64,000 bases of DNA from positions 186,001-250,000 of the forward strand of contig SVOC01000001.1 of assembly GCA_015066625.1 (NCBI GenBank), given 5' to 3'. A program made the position numbers and the translations under genes. Each line of letters starts with the position of its first letter. The first letter of the stretch is position 1. Below are positions 17,374 through 25,020 of the stretch, one piece after another. The notes beneath the pieces are model-generated. The model did no database searches. It was not told the DNA's origin and was given only the letters and a program-made list of their open reading frames with translations. The DNA comes from Oscillospiraceae bacterium. Its GTDB lineage: Bacteria > Bacillota > Clostridia > Oscillospirales > Acutalibacteraceae.

Positions 17374-17841
17374 ATGAAAAAAATAATGTTCGTATGCCAC
17401 GGCAATATATGCCGAAGCCCTATGGCGGAGTTTATAATGAGAGATATGGTCAGACGCAGAGGGATTGCAGAGGATTTTGTGATTGCTTCAAGTGCCACAA
17501 GCACGGAAGAAATATGGAACGGAGTGGGCAACCCTGTTTATCCTCCTGCAAGGGAAGAATTGCTGAGTATGGGAATTTCCTGCGAAGGAAAGCGTGCGGT
17601 TCAGCTCAAGAAAAGCGATTATGACAAGTACGACCTTTTCATAGGTATGGATTCGATGAATATCCGCAATATGCACCGTATTCTCGGTAATGACCCTCAG
17701 GGTAAGATTCATAAGCTTATGGATTATGCGGTAAAGGGCGGCGATGTTGCCGACCCGTGGTATACGGGAAATTTTGATGTGACCCGCCGTGATGTGTGCG
17801 AAGGATGCGAAGCCCTGCTTGACCATATACTTAACGAATGA
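17374..17841 (+). CDS. Low-molecular-weight protein-tyrosine phosphatase
   Basis: Cytoplasmic phosphatase of 155 residues. The P-loop CHGNICRSP (about 8-16) is the CX5R(S/T) signature with the nucleophilic Cys and the Arg, right at the N-terminus as usual, and DPWY (about 127-130) holds the general-acid Asp. Such enzymes often counter tyrosine kinases of capsule synthesis, but no such kinase is in view. AAAGGAG precedes the ATG. Monocistronic, with a terminator behind it. Confidence 0.93.
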   Translation: MKKIMFVCHGNICRSPMAEFIMRDMVRRRGIAEDFVIASSATSTEEIWNGVGNPVYPPAREELLSMGISCEGKRAVQLKKSDYDKYDLFIGMDSMNIRNMHRILGNDPQGKIHKLMDYAVKGGDVADPWYTGNFDVTRRDVCEGCEALLDHILNE

Positions 17842-17845
17842 TGAA

Positions 17846-17877
17846 AGGACTGTTCCGACGGAACAGTCCTCTTTCTT
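17846..17877. terminator. Bidirectional terminator between the phosphatase and GDPD genes
   Basis: Stem AGGACTGTTC / GAACAGTCCT followed by CTTTCTT. It overlaps the last bases of the GDPD gene. Confidence 0.8.
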
Positions 17878-18703
17878 ACGGCAAAATTTTGTTTGTGGTG
17901 ATATAGTCAACTCCCAGTGCATTCAGCACGTCAACAACAAAGGGAATATCAACCGTCCAGGAGGCAAGAGTGATACCCTCTGCTTTTGCCTGATTAATGT
18001 AGAAATAATTCTGCGGAATACCGAAGTTGAAGCCGATGCCTGCGTTGTTGGCTTTGACAAATTCCATTGTTTCATCGGTGATTTTGTTGGTCAGATGCCA
18101 GAGAACGATATCACCGTCAAGGGCTCTCATTGCACTGAGTCTGTCCTCATCAAAGTCAATGATTATTGCGGAATCCTTCACACCTTTTGCGTTTACGATG
18201 TCAAGAACGCTCTGCATATCATGGGCATTACCGCCCTTTATTTCAATCATGGGACGCATTGAATATTCGATGCAGATGTCAATGGCTTCTTCAAGGGTTG
18301 AAATTTTCAGGTTGGGGTAGTTTTCAATTCCCTTGCCGCCGTCTATGGTCATTTCTTTAATCTCGGCATAGGTCATCTTTTCAACCTCGCCTTCGCCGTC
18401 CATTGTTCTGTCAACAGTGTCATCGTGAATGAGAACCCATATGCCGTCGGCGGTGGGGAAAATGTCAAATTCTGCGGCATAGTAGCCTGCTTTGCCTGCT
18501 TCAACAAGGGCAGGCGCAGTGTTTTCGGGGGCGATTGAGGAAAGACCTCTGTGTGCGGTGAGATAGAATTCGGTATTGAAAAGACCCGAAAGAGTAAGGT
18601 TGGAGCTTATCTTTTTTGCACCGAAGCCGTAGCCCACGGAAATGCCGAGAAAAATGATTATGACCGCAAATGCAACAAGTATTTTTTTGAATATATTTTT
18701 CAT
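17876..18703 (-). CDS. Membrane-anchored glycerophosphodiester phosphodiesterase
   Basis: Hydrolyses glycerophosphodiesters to glycerol-3-phosphate and an alcohol. A single N-terminal membrane helix (about 5-27) anchors the enzyme with its catalytic domain outside. Family motifs are present: AHRG (about 51-54), PENT, EFDIFPTADG with the metal-binding Glu and Asp, and HDDTVDRT. Its position outside suggests action on lipid head groups or teichoic-acid-like polymers. The ATG at 18703 follows GAGGTG; an earlier in-frame ATG at 18751 falls inside the promoter and is rejected. 275 residues, usual for the family. Confidence 0.92.
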   Translation of the reverse strand: MKNIFKKILVAFAVIIIFLGISVGYGFGAKKISSNLTLSGLFNTEFYLTAHRGLSSIAPENTAPALVEAGKAGYYAAEFDIFPTADGIWVLIHDDTVDRTMDGEGEVEKMTYAEIKEMTIDGGKGIENYPNLKISTLEEAIDICIEYSMRPMIEIKGGNAHDMQSVLDIVNAKGVKDSAIIIDFDEDRLSAMRALDGDIVLWHLTNKITDETMEFVKANNAGIGFNFGIPQNYFYINQAKAEGITLASWTVDIPFVVDVLNALGVDYITTNKILP

Positions 18704-18722
18704 ACTGTTCACCTCAATCATA

Positions 18723-18751
18723 AATATAACAGAATATTTACCGTCAATCAA
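18723..18751 (-). promoter_or_regulatory. Predicted promoter of the GDPD gene
   Basis: Minus strand: TTGATT, 17 bp, TATATT with an extended TGT. Confidence 0.65.
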
Positions 18752-18773
18752 GTAATAAATATTCGTAAATCTA

Positions 18774-18802
18774 TGGAAAAAAACGCTTTTTTGTGGTATA
18801 TT
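18774..18802 (+). promoter_or_regulatory. Possible promoter of the Thr-rich lipoprotein gene
   Basis: TGGAAA, 17 bp, TATATT with an extended TGG. A second -10 candidate, TATAAT at 18803-18808, has no fitting -35. Confidence 0.4.
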
Positions 18803-18831
18803 TATAATATTAAGCCACGGAGGTAATGTGT

Positions 18832-19755
18832 ATGAAAAAGATAATCGCAGTTATATCGGCAATGCTTATTGTGTTGACTCTTGCCGCTTGCAACGGCACA
18901 AAAAACGGCGAGGTAACAACAACCTTGCCCGAAACAACAGCAGAGGAAGTAACGACAGCAGCTGTTACGGAAGAATCAACAACTCAGTCTGAAATCACAG
19001 AAGCTTTAACAACAGAAGCGACTACGGAAGAAATAACTACCACAACAACCACTCAGCCCACAACTACTAAGCCCACCACAACCAAGAAGGCAACAACAAC
19101 GGCAAAGCCCACAACAACAGAAAAGAAGGTGACTGCACCTTCAAGCAAAACTGATATCGTGAAGCTTTATAACGATGCCGCTGCAAAAGCGGCAAGCTCA
19201 AAGCCGGGCTATAAAAAGTCAACGGTAACAGCTCTCAGCAACGTTGAAATGGGCGCGCTTTCAAAAATCAGCGTCGTAAGAGGCGCGGTTGGTGATTTCC
19301 TTGGTGAAGGCAGCAGCAGTGAGACCGTAAGCAAGGGCAAGTTTGACGGTAAGTCGCTTGTGAAAAGCACCCTCAAAGCCTCGGATGTAAAATCCGCAAC
19401 CTGCAAGCTTTCCGACGACGGGAAGTATTATATTGTCACAATCAATGTTGTGACCGAAACAAATCCCAAGAAAAGCGGAAGTGCACTGGGTAAATTTACA
19501 AAGGATTTCAAGGACGTTGACGAAATCAAGGCGGGTCTTGCAGATGTAGGTGCAAGCGTTGAGTCAATGACCGTCACCACAACATCCGTTACCATAAACG
19601 CAAAAATCCGCACGGATAACAACAGATTCACTTCTCTTAACCACACAATCAACATGAAAGCAAATCTCAAAGGCGTAAAATATTCTATTGTAAGGGGCGT
19701 AAACGCTTCTGCAAATATGGAAACAAAGGTATCATACACAGAATTTAAATATTAA
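18832..19755 (+). CDS. Lipoprotein with Thr-rich linker and unknown C-terminal domain
   Basis: I do not recognise the family. The first 20 residues are a lipoprotein signal ending LAAC, with the lipidated Cys at about 20. About 85 residues follow that are dominated by Thr, Glu, Pro and Lys, a flexible stalk like those that span the cell wall and may carry sugars. The C-terminal 190 residues look like a folded mixed alpha/beta or beta domain (SKTDIVKLYNDAAAKA, then a strand-rich part). The ATG at 18832 lies nine bases after GGAGG; the ATG at 18826 is too close to it. The gene is followed after 14 bp by the frameshifted exported protein, so the two are probably one transcript. Confidence 0.8.
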   Translation: MKKIIAVISAMLIVLTLAACNGTKNGEVTTTLPETTAEEVTTAAVTEESTTQSEITEALTTEATTEEITTTTTTQPTTTKPTTTKKATTTAKPTTTEKKVTAPSSKTDIVKLYNDAAAKAASSKPGYKKSTVTALSNVEMGALSKISVVRGAVGDFLGEGSSSETVSKGKFDGKSLVKSTLKASDVKSATCKLSDDGKYYIVTINVVTETNPKKSGSALGKFTKDFKDVDEIKAGLADVGASVESMTVTTTSVTINAKIRTDNNRFTSLNHTINMKANLKGVKYSIVRGVNASANMETKVSYTEFKY

Positions 19756-19769
19756 AAGCGGTGATAAAA

Positions 19770-20328
19770 ATGAAAAGTATTATTTCTCTGATTTTATCGT
19801 TCATAATGCTTTTTCCTTCTTATCTTTTCAGCCTTCTGCCCTCAAAGGCGGATACCGAATTCAATATCATCGGTATAGAAACGGCTGAAGTTACGGGAAT
19901 TGAAAACGGAGTCATAAGCGAAAAAGCGGTTTATGATTTTAACTGTAAGGATCGCGGCTGGTTCAATTATTACGGAATCAGCTATAAATCCGATACATAT
20001 ATAAAGGGCGTAATCACATATATCATCAGAGGCAGGAAGTACAGCGAAGAATACCGTTACCTTCGACCTTAACAGACTTTATCTTTTCGGTAACGAAGGC
20101 GGTGCGGGCAGCCCCTGCGGCAGACTGAATAAGGTTACGGAAATCCGTTTTGAATTTGCAAATACGGAAAGTGCGGAAATAAGCATCGACAGCATTCGTT
20201 TTGCACCCGATACATCCGACGGGAAAATTCATTTTGACCCCGACGAGAATACTCTGGATACGTTTATTGAAAAATTGACCGCAATATTTACAAAAGCCGT
20301 CGGCATAATAGTTTCTCTTTTCAGATAA
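19770..20328 (+). pseudogene. Exported protein of unknown function, broken by a +1 frameshift
   Basis: The first frame opens at the ATG at 19770 after GCGGTG, encodes a signal peptide (SLILSFIMLFPSYLFSLLPS) and an acidic beta-rich stretch, and stops at 20072. The next frame continues at once with good coding sequence, from GSTAKNTVTFDLNRLYLFG (at about 20035) to a stop at 20326-20328 that sits right before a terminator. Leaving out one base near 20034 joins the two into one protein of about 185 residues. Either the gene is a recent pseudogene or the sequence has an error there. I do not recognise the fold. It shares a transcript with the Thr-rich lipoprotein. Confidence 0.75.
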
Positions 20329-20332
20329 CAAA

Positions 20333-20358
20333 AAGGCTGTCTCGTCTGAGACAGCCTT
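20333..20358. terminator. Bidirectional terminator
   Basis: Perfect 11-bp stem AAGGCTGTCTC / GAGACAGCCTT around GTCT. It has a T run on the minus strand, behind the hydrolase gene. Confidence 0.85.
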
Positions 20359-20364
20359 CAGATT

Positions 20365-21303
20365 TTATACATACTTTTCGATAAATGCTTTCACTTTTGC
20401 ATCATATTCTTCCTTGGCGTCGTAATATGAATAAGCGTGTGTTGCACCCGGCACGGTAAAAATATCCTTTTCAACAGGGCAGGCATCATAGAGTTTTTGA
20501 CACATTTCAAAGGGCACAAGTGTGTCTTCTTCTCCGTGAATAAACAGCACGGGATTTTTTGCATTCACCATTGTATCCAACGGGTTTGCATCTTTTTTCA
20601 GGTCGTATTTTGAAAATGCCTTGCAGTAAAGATTTGCCACACGGACTATTATCCCCGAAGAACGGTTAAGCTTCATTTCTTTCATTTTTGCCGCAACCTC
20701 TTCAAGTGCATTGGTAAAGCCGCAATCCTCAATAATCGCTTTTACCTGGGGCTGGGGGTTGGTGTTGTTGACAAGCATAACCGTTGCCGCACCCATTGAA
20801 ATGCCGTGGAGAATAATTTCAATGTTCCCACCAAAACGCTCAACAAGATAATCGATCCAAAGCTTGATGTCTTTGCTGTCCCAGGAGCCGAAGCCGATAA
20901 GGTTGCCGTCACTTCTGCCGTGGCCTCTCAGGTCGGGAAGAAGGTAGTTGCAGTTCATATCGTAATGATAGAAGGGAAAAAGGTGGCTGCATTCGTCGGG
21001 ACCGTTGCAATTGTAGCCGTGTACACAGATAGCAAAACGGTCGGAGGGTCTTTCGGCAGGCACATACCAGGCTTTGAGCCTTAAACCGTCGGGAGTGATA
21101 ATTTCAAGGTCTTCGGGGTTGTGAGCCTGAAAAAAAGCGTTATTTCTTTTTCTTACCTCAGTGCGGAGAATTTTTTTTGGCTCGGTTTCGGGCTTATGTT
21201 CTCTTTTTGAAACGCAGGCAATCTTATAGCAAGCTGCACCTGCAGACGCAGCGGCAACGGCCGCAACTGTTCCTATTCCTGCCAGGATTTTGCTCTTTTT
21301 CAT
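20365..21303 (-). CDS. Alpha/beta hydrolase with N-terminal membrane anchor
   Basis: A serine hydrolase of unknown substrate. One hydrophobic helix (about 7-28) is probably a membrane anchor or signal. The fold's parts are in order: HGYNCNG (oxyanion region), DLRGHGRSDG, the nucleophile elbow HGISMGAA (Ser at about 166), HGEEDTLVP with the Asp, and GATHAYSY with the His. It resembles peptidase S9/dienelactone-hydrolase-like esterases common in gut Clostridia. AAGGAGG precedes the ATG. Esterase or peptidase activity cannot be separated by sequence. Confidence 0.88.
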   Translation of the reverse strand: MKKSKILAGIGTVAAVAAASAGAACYKIACVSKREHKPETEPKKILRTEVRKRNNAFFQAHNPEDLEIITPDGLRLKAWYVPAERPSDRFAICVHGYNCNGPDECSHLFPFYHYDMNCNYLLPDLRGHGRSDGNLIGFGSWDSKDIKLWIDYLVERFGGNIEIILHGISMGAATVMLVNNTNPQPQVKAIIEDCGFTNALEEVAAKMKEMKLNRSSGIIVRVANLYCKAFSKYDLKKDANPLDTMVNAKNPVLFIHGEEDTLVPFEMCQKLYDACPVEKDIFTVPGATHAYSYYDAKEEYDAKVKAFIEKYV

Positions 21304-21336
21304 ATAAAATCCTCCTTGGAAATACTTTATACATTT

Positions 21337-21365
21337 ATTCTATCATATTGCGAATAATTTTTCAA
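21337..21365 (-). promoter_or_regulatory. Predicted promoter of the alpha/beta hydrolase gene
   Basis: Minus strand: TTGAAA, 17 bp, TAGAAT with an extended TGA. Confidence 0.65.
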
Positions 21366-21420
21366 TCGGAGCGGAAAATACAGTCGGATAAAAAATTTTT
21401 TAAAAAATTCAAAAAAGTTG

Positions 21421-21449
21421 TTGACAAAACGAAAAGTGTGTACTATAAT
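21421..21449 (+). promoter_or_regulatory. Strong promoter of the tRNA-Met/tRNA-Glu pair
   Basis: Both boxes are perfect: TTGACA, 17 bp, TATAAT. Confidence 0.85.
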
Positions 21450-21477
21450 AAACAAGCCCTTTGCGGTAGAGATAAAT

Positions 21478-21553
21478 GGCGGCATAGCTCAGAGGCTAGA
21501 GCAACCGGTTCATACCCGGTAGGTCGTGGGTTCAAATCCAACTGCCGCTACCA
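21478..21553 (+). tRNA. tRNA-Met (anticodon CAT, elongator type)
   Basis: Acceptor GGCGGCA pairs with TGCCGCT (one G-T pair), the anticodon stem ACCGG with CCGGT, and the anticodon CAT is at 21511-21513. The overall sequence resembles elongator tRNA-Met of Firmicutes. The T stem GTGGG / CCAAC contains one G-A mismatch at its third pair, which is unusual. CCA is encoded. Confidence 0.92.
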
Positions 21554-21560
21554 GTATTAT

Positions 21561-21635
21561 GGCCCGGTGGTCAAGCGGTTAAGACACCGCCCTTTCACGG
21601 CGGTAACACGGGTTCGATTCCCGTCCGGGTCACCA
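21561..21635 (+). tRNA. tRNA-Glu (anticodon TTC)
   Basis: Acceptor GGCCCGG pairs with CCGGGTC, the anticodon stem CCGCC with GGCGG, anticodon TTC at 21594-21596, and the T arm ACGGG-TTCGATT-CCCGT. CCA is encoded. Seven bases after tRNA-Met, in the same transcript. Confidence 0.95.
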
Positions 21636-21636
21636 C

Positions 21637-21675
21637 AAACTCCTCGTTGCAACAGTAACGGGGAGTTTCTTTTTG
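21637..21675 (+). terminator. Terminator after the tRNA-Met/tRNA-Glu pair
   Basis: Stem AAACTCCTCGTT / AACGGGGAGTTT followed by CTTTTT. Confidence 0.85.
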
Positions 21676-21697
21676 GACAAAATACGGTGATTGCATA

Positions 21698-21726
21698 TTG
21701 CGTTTTTGGTGTTGCAGTGATAAAAT
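21698..21726 (+). promoter_or_regulatory. Predicted promoter of the adenylation/condensation/carrier operon
   Basis: TTGCGT, 17 bp, TAAAAT with an extended TGA. The -35 box is weak and the call leans on the extended -10. Confidence 0.5.
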
Positions 21727-21784
21727 TACACAGAATTTGCGATAATTATCTAAAAAATGACCGGCAGGACGAAAGGAATCTTGT

Positions 21785-23323
21785 ATGATTAAAACGGAAA
21801 CTCCTTCTGTAAGAGAGTTGCTTGATCAAGGTGCTGAAAAATACGGCAATTCAACCTTTATAAAATATATTGAAAACGGCGAAGTGAAAGAAAAAAGTTT
21901 TGTTCAGATAAGAAATGACAGCCGTTGCGTATGCCGTATGATAAGACATACCGCAGATAAAAAAATAAATATTGCCGTTATCGGCAAAACCTCATATGAA
22001 TATCTTGTTTTCGCATCAGGGGTGCTTATAAGCGGTAACGTATCCGTGCCTTTTCCGCCCGAAATTTCCGTTAAAGAAGCGGCCGAGCTTTTTGAGAGAG
22101 CGGATATTGAAATGCTTCTTTATGAGGAAGCTTTTGCAGATAAAGCAAAGGAGCTTTCGGAAATATGTCCCATGCTTAAAAACATCTGCTCCTTCGGCAG
22201 TGCGGATGAGATATATGAGCGTTATTCGGAAACCTCGGAATTTTCAGATCTTTCCGATTTTGAAGAGGATAAAGAGCAGAGCGCAATCATCATTTATACG
22301 TCCGGTACAACCGGTGTCAAAAAAGGTGTTGTGCTTTCGATGAATGCCCTTGTGGGCAACATTATGTATCGTGAATACTGCACGGATATCTTCAACGAAG
22401 GCGTTGTTGCACTTTCGGTGCTGCCTATGTATCACACCTTGTGTTTTTCGGGGGATTATCTTAAAAATCTGAAAGACGGCTTGCAGGTGTGTCTTAACGG
22501 TGAATTCAAGGATATAGCTGAAAATCTTAAGCGCTTTCAACCCAAGGTAATCAGAATTGTTCCTATGATTGCACAGTCACTTCTGGGCAAAATCAAAATT
22601 CTTCTCAGAAGAAATCCCGACCTCACTCCCAGACAGGCAGCTGAGGCTGTTTACGGTGAAAACATAAAATGGCTTATTTCCGGCGGTGCATACCTTAACC
22701 CCGAATTGGTTGAAGAATACGATAAGCTGGGAATTTTTCTCCGTCAGGGCTACGGTATGACCGAAGCTGGCTGCCGTATTTCCGTGCCTGATGACAGCGC
22801 TGCATATGAATCCGTAGGCAGAGTAATTGATTTATGTGATGTGAGAACGGAAAACGGTGAAATTCAGGTGAAAACACCTACGGTTATGACGGGATATTAC
22901 AAAATGCCCGAAGAAACAAAAGAAATATTTACCGACGACGGCTGGCTTAAAACAGGGGATATCGGATATGTGACCGAAGACAGACAGCTTTTCATAACGG
23001 GTCGTGTGAAAAACCTTATTATTCTTTCAAGCGGTGAGAATGTTTCACCCGAAGCTATCGAAAGAAAATTCAGCTCGATGGAACTGGTTGAAGAGGTGCT
23101 TGTCTACGGCGAGAGCAACAGAATTATTGCTGAAATTTACCCGGATTACGAATATGCCGCCGCAAAAGGCATTGAAGATATTGAGGCAGAGCTTGAAAAA
23201 GCGGTTGATGCAATGAACGAAACAGCTAAGGCATCGCATCTTATTTCGGAAGTCAGGGTCAGAAATATACCTTTTGAAAAAACAGGTCCCGGCAAAATCA
23301 AAAGATATGAAACAAAGATCTAA
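21785..23323 (+). CDS. AMP-binding (adenylate-forming) acyl/aryl ligase
   Basis: Activates a carboxylic acid as its AMP ester and probably loads it on the carrier protein encoded two genes on. The ANL-family motifs are complete: the P-loop YTSGTTGVKKG (about 171-181), GYGMTEAG (about 322-329), TGDIGY (about 395-400), the hinge region GRVKNLI, and the C-terminal catalytic Lys in GPGKIKR. The 512-residue length fits a stand-alone ligase. No amino-acid specificity code was derived, so the substrate (fatty, aryl or amino acid) is open. AAAGGA precedes the ATG. First of three tightly spaced genes. Confidence 0.92.
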   Translation: MIKTETPSVRELLDQGAEKYGNSTFIKYIENGEVKEKSFVQIRNDSRCVCRMIRHTADKKINIAVIGKTSYEYLVFASGVLISGNVSVPFPPEISVKEAAELFERADIEMLLYEEAFADKAKELSEICPMLKNICSFGSADEIYERYSETSEFSDLSDFEEDKEQSAIIIYTSGTTGVKKGVVLSMNALVGNIMYREYCTDIFNEGVVALSVLPMYHTLCFSGDYLKNLKDGLQVCLNGEFKDIAENLKRFQPKVIRIVPMIAQSLLGKIKILLRRNPDLTPRQAAEAVYGENIKWLISGGAYLNPELVEEYDKLGIFLRQGYGMTEAGCRISVPDDSAAYESVGRVIDLCDVRTENGEIQVKTPTVMTGYYKMPEETKEIFTDDGWLKTGDIGYVTEDRQLFITGRVKNLIILSSGENVSPEAIERKFSSMELVEEVLVYGESNRIIAEIYPDYEYAAAKGIEDIEAELEKAVDAMNETAKASHLISEVRVRNIPFEKTGPGKIKRYETKI

Positions 23324-23335
23324 GGAGTGTAGACT

Positions 23336-24721
23336 ATGAAAAAGCCTATAGGCACGGTCTATGAGCTTATTCCGCCTCAGGAAATGATTCAGTTTATGCT
23401 GAAATACAGTTTTTTTCATAAGCAGGTCACACAGATACCTGAATCAATAATCGTTAAAAAGAATATTGATTTTGACCTTATGGAAAAGGCATTTAATATC
23501 GAAATTGAAAGAAATGACTGTCTGCGTCTTCGCTTCTTCAAGGAAAAGGGCAGAATAAAGCAGTATTTTCTTCCCGAATACAGGATTGGCAATATCCCCG
23601 TTCTGAATTTCAAATCTGAACAGGAACGTATTGATACACTTACCGCAGATGCGCGCAAGCCCATAAGAATGCTTAAAGGCGAAACCTTCCGAGTGAAGTT
23701 TTTTCGTACTCATGATAACCGTTGCGGTGTTTATGTGAATATGCATCATCTTGTAATGGATAATGCGGCGGTGTTTACTTTCTTTGCGGATTTGTTCGCA
23801 ATTTATGACAGCCTCAAAGAGGGTACGGCAATGCCCAAGCCCCTGGGCAAATATGAGGATATTATCAAAAAAGAACTTGCATATGTTGCAGACCCCGAAA
23901 ACTTCAAGCGTGAAGAGAAGGCTTACAGAGAGTTTATGGAAAAGGACGGCGAGCCTCTTTACCTGGGCGTTGAAGGTCCCAAATTCCTTGAAGCCGAGCG
24001 TATAAAGAGGAAGAATCCCGATATAAAAGCTCCTTCCCTTTTTGATCCCATTCACGATAAGGCGGAGCTTACAAAATACAGCATTCCTTATGACGACAGC
24101 CAGAAAATCTTTAAGTTTATGGAAGAAAACGGCGTAAGCGGTGAATGTCTTGTTCAGCTTGGAATGCGTCTTCACGTTTCAAAAATCAATAACAGGCACA
24201 ATGATACATATTTCATTGTGCTTTGCCCCAGAAGGCGTACCCTTGCGGAAAAGCGTGCAGGCGGAACCCTTGCCGCGCCTCTTCCCCAGAGAATTGTTCT
24301 TCCCGAAACCACAACATTCAAGGAAGCGCTTGAGAAAATGGCAGAGGTTCAGTTTTGGGCATTCCGACATATGGATTATCCCTACCTTGAATACCGCACA
24401 TTGCAGCAGAAAATGTATAATTACCCTGCGGCGGCAGGCGCTTCAACAATGATGTTCTCCTGGTTCCCCCTTGAAGCAGGCTCAATGAATAAATGGGAAT
24501 ACGAATTTGAAGGCTATTCACTGGGCAGATACATTATGGTGCTTTATTCCTTCGCAATGAAGGATACTCACAGCAGATGCCTTAAGCTTTCCTGTATGCA
24601 CAGAACAAAGTTTGTCAGCGTTGAGGATATTGACTCTTTCCACAAGGGTACTGCAAACGCTCTTAAACTTGGTGTTGAAAACCCCGATATGACTCTCGGT
24701 GAAATAATGGACAGAATCTGA
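23336..24721 (+). CDS. Condensation-domain-like acyltransferase
   Basis: The 461-residue protein has the catalytic HHxxxD motif (HHLVMD, about 139-144) of the condensation/acyltransferase superfamily that makes amide or ester bonds in nonribosomal peptide and polyketide assembly lines. The N-terminal part begins like a C domain (ELIPPQEMIQF, then a QIPE strand region); the second half contains a STMMFSWFP block in the place of the usual latch region. It is a free-standing C domain, not part of a multidomain synthetase. It starts 12 bp after the ligase and ends 9 bp before the carrier protein. The acceptor molecule is not known. Confidence 0.85.
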   Translation: MKKPIGTVYELIPPQEMIQFMLKYSFFHKQVTQIPESIIVKKNIDFDLMEKAFNIEIERNDCLRLRFFKEKGRIKQYFLPEYRIGNIPVLNFKSEQERIDTLTADARKPIRMLKGETFRVKFFRTHDNRCGVYVNMHHLVMDNAAVFTFFADLFAIYDSLKEGTAMPKPLGKYEDIIKKELAYVADPENFKREEKAYREFMEKDGEPLYLGVEGPKFLEAERIKRKNPDIKAPSLFDPIHDKAELTKYSIPYDDSQKIFKFMEENGVSGECLVQLGMRLHVSKINNRHNDTYFIVLCPRRRTLAEKRAGGTLAAPLPQRIVLPETTTFKEALEKMAEVQFWAFRHMDYPYLEYRTLQQKMYNYPAAAGASTMMFSWFPLEAGSMNKWEYEFEGYSLGRYIMVLYSFAMKDTHSRCLKLSCMHRTKFVSVEDIDSFHKGTANALKLGVENPDMTLGEIMDRI

Positions 24722-24730
24722 GGTGATAAT

Positions 24731-24955
24731 ATGCTTGATAAAATCAGAGAAATAATTTGCAGCTTTGTTGATGTTGAACCCGAAGAAATCACGGGAAATT
24801 CAAAACTCACATCGGATCTTGGTCTTTGTTCACTTGACCTTGCAATGCTTTCAACAGAGATTGAAAGGGAGTTCGGCGTGAGTATTACGGCAAAAACCTT
24901 TGCAACTGTGAAAACCGTTGGCGGTCTTATGGACTACATAAAGGGGATTATATAA
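24731..24955 (+). CDS. Acyl/peptidyl carrier protein
   Basis: A 74-residue four-helix carrier protein. The phosphopantetheine attachment serine is Ser34, in LGLCSLDLAML; the Asp that usually precedes this serine is replaced by Cys. The rest (IREIICSFVDVEPEEI, FGVSITAKTF) fits the ACP/PCP family. It differs from the housekeeping AcpP motif (DSLD), so it is likely dedicated to this operon. No phosphopantetheinyl transferase or thioesterase is nearby, so activation and product release must be done by enzymes elsewhere. Confidence 0.9.
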   Translation: MLDKIREIICSFVDVEPEEITGNSKLTSDLGLCSLDLAMLSTEIEREFGVSITAKTFATVKTVGGLMDYIKGII

Positions 24956-24963
24956 AAATACAG

Positions 24964-24992
24964 TTGATAAACCTCCGTTCATTTGTTAGAAT
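24964..24992 (+). promoter_or_regulatory. Predicted promoter of the Gfo/Idh/MocA gene, inside a hairpin loop region
   Basis: TTGATA, 17 bp, TAGAAT. The start of transcription would fall near 24999, after the 5' arm of the hairpin at 24970-25016. Confidence 0.65.
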
Positions 24993-25020
24993 GTAGAAAA
25001 CAGATGAACGGAGGTTTTTT
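24970..25020 (+). terminator. Terminator hairpin whose 3' arm holds the next gene's ribosome binding site
   Basis: A perfect 13-bp stem AACCTCCGTTCAT (24970-24982) and ATGAACGGAGGTT (25004-25016), then TTTT. The GGAGG at 25010-25014 is the ribosome binding site of the gene starting at 25021. Confidence 0.8.

Noticed and set aside
19761..20072. A complete 103-residue protein ending at 20072
   Set aside because: The frame on the other side of a one-base shift continues the same kind of sequence to a terminator, so a broken longer gene is the better reading.
23444..24175. A 243-residue minus-strand frame inside the condensation-like gene
   Set aside because: Shadow of a well supported coding region; no family likeness.
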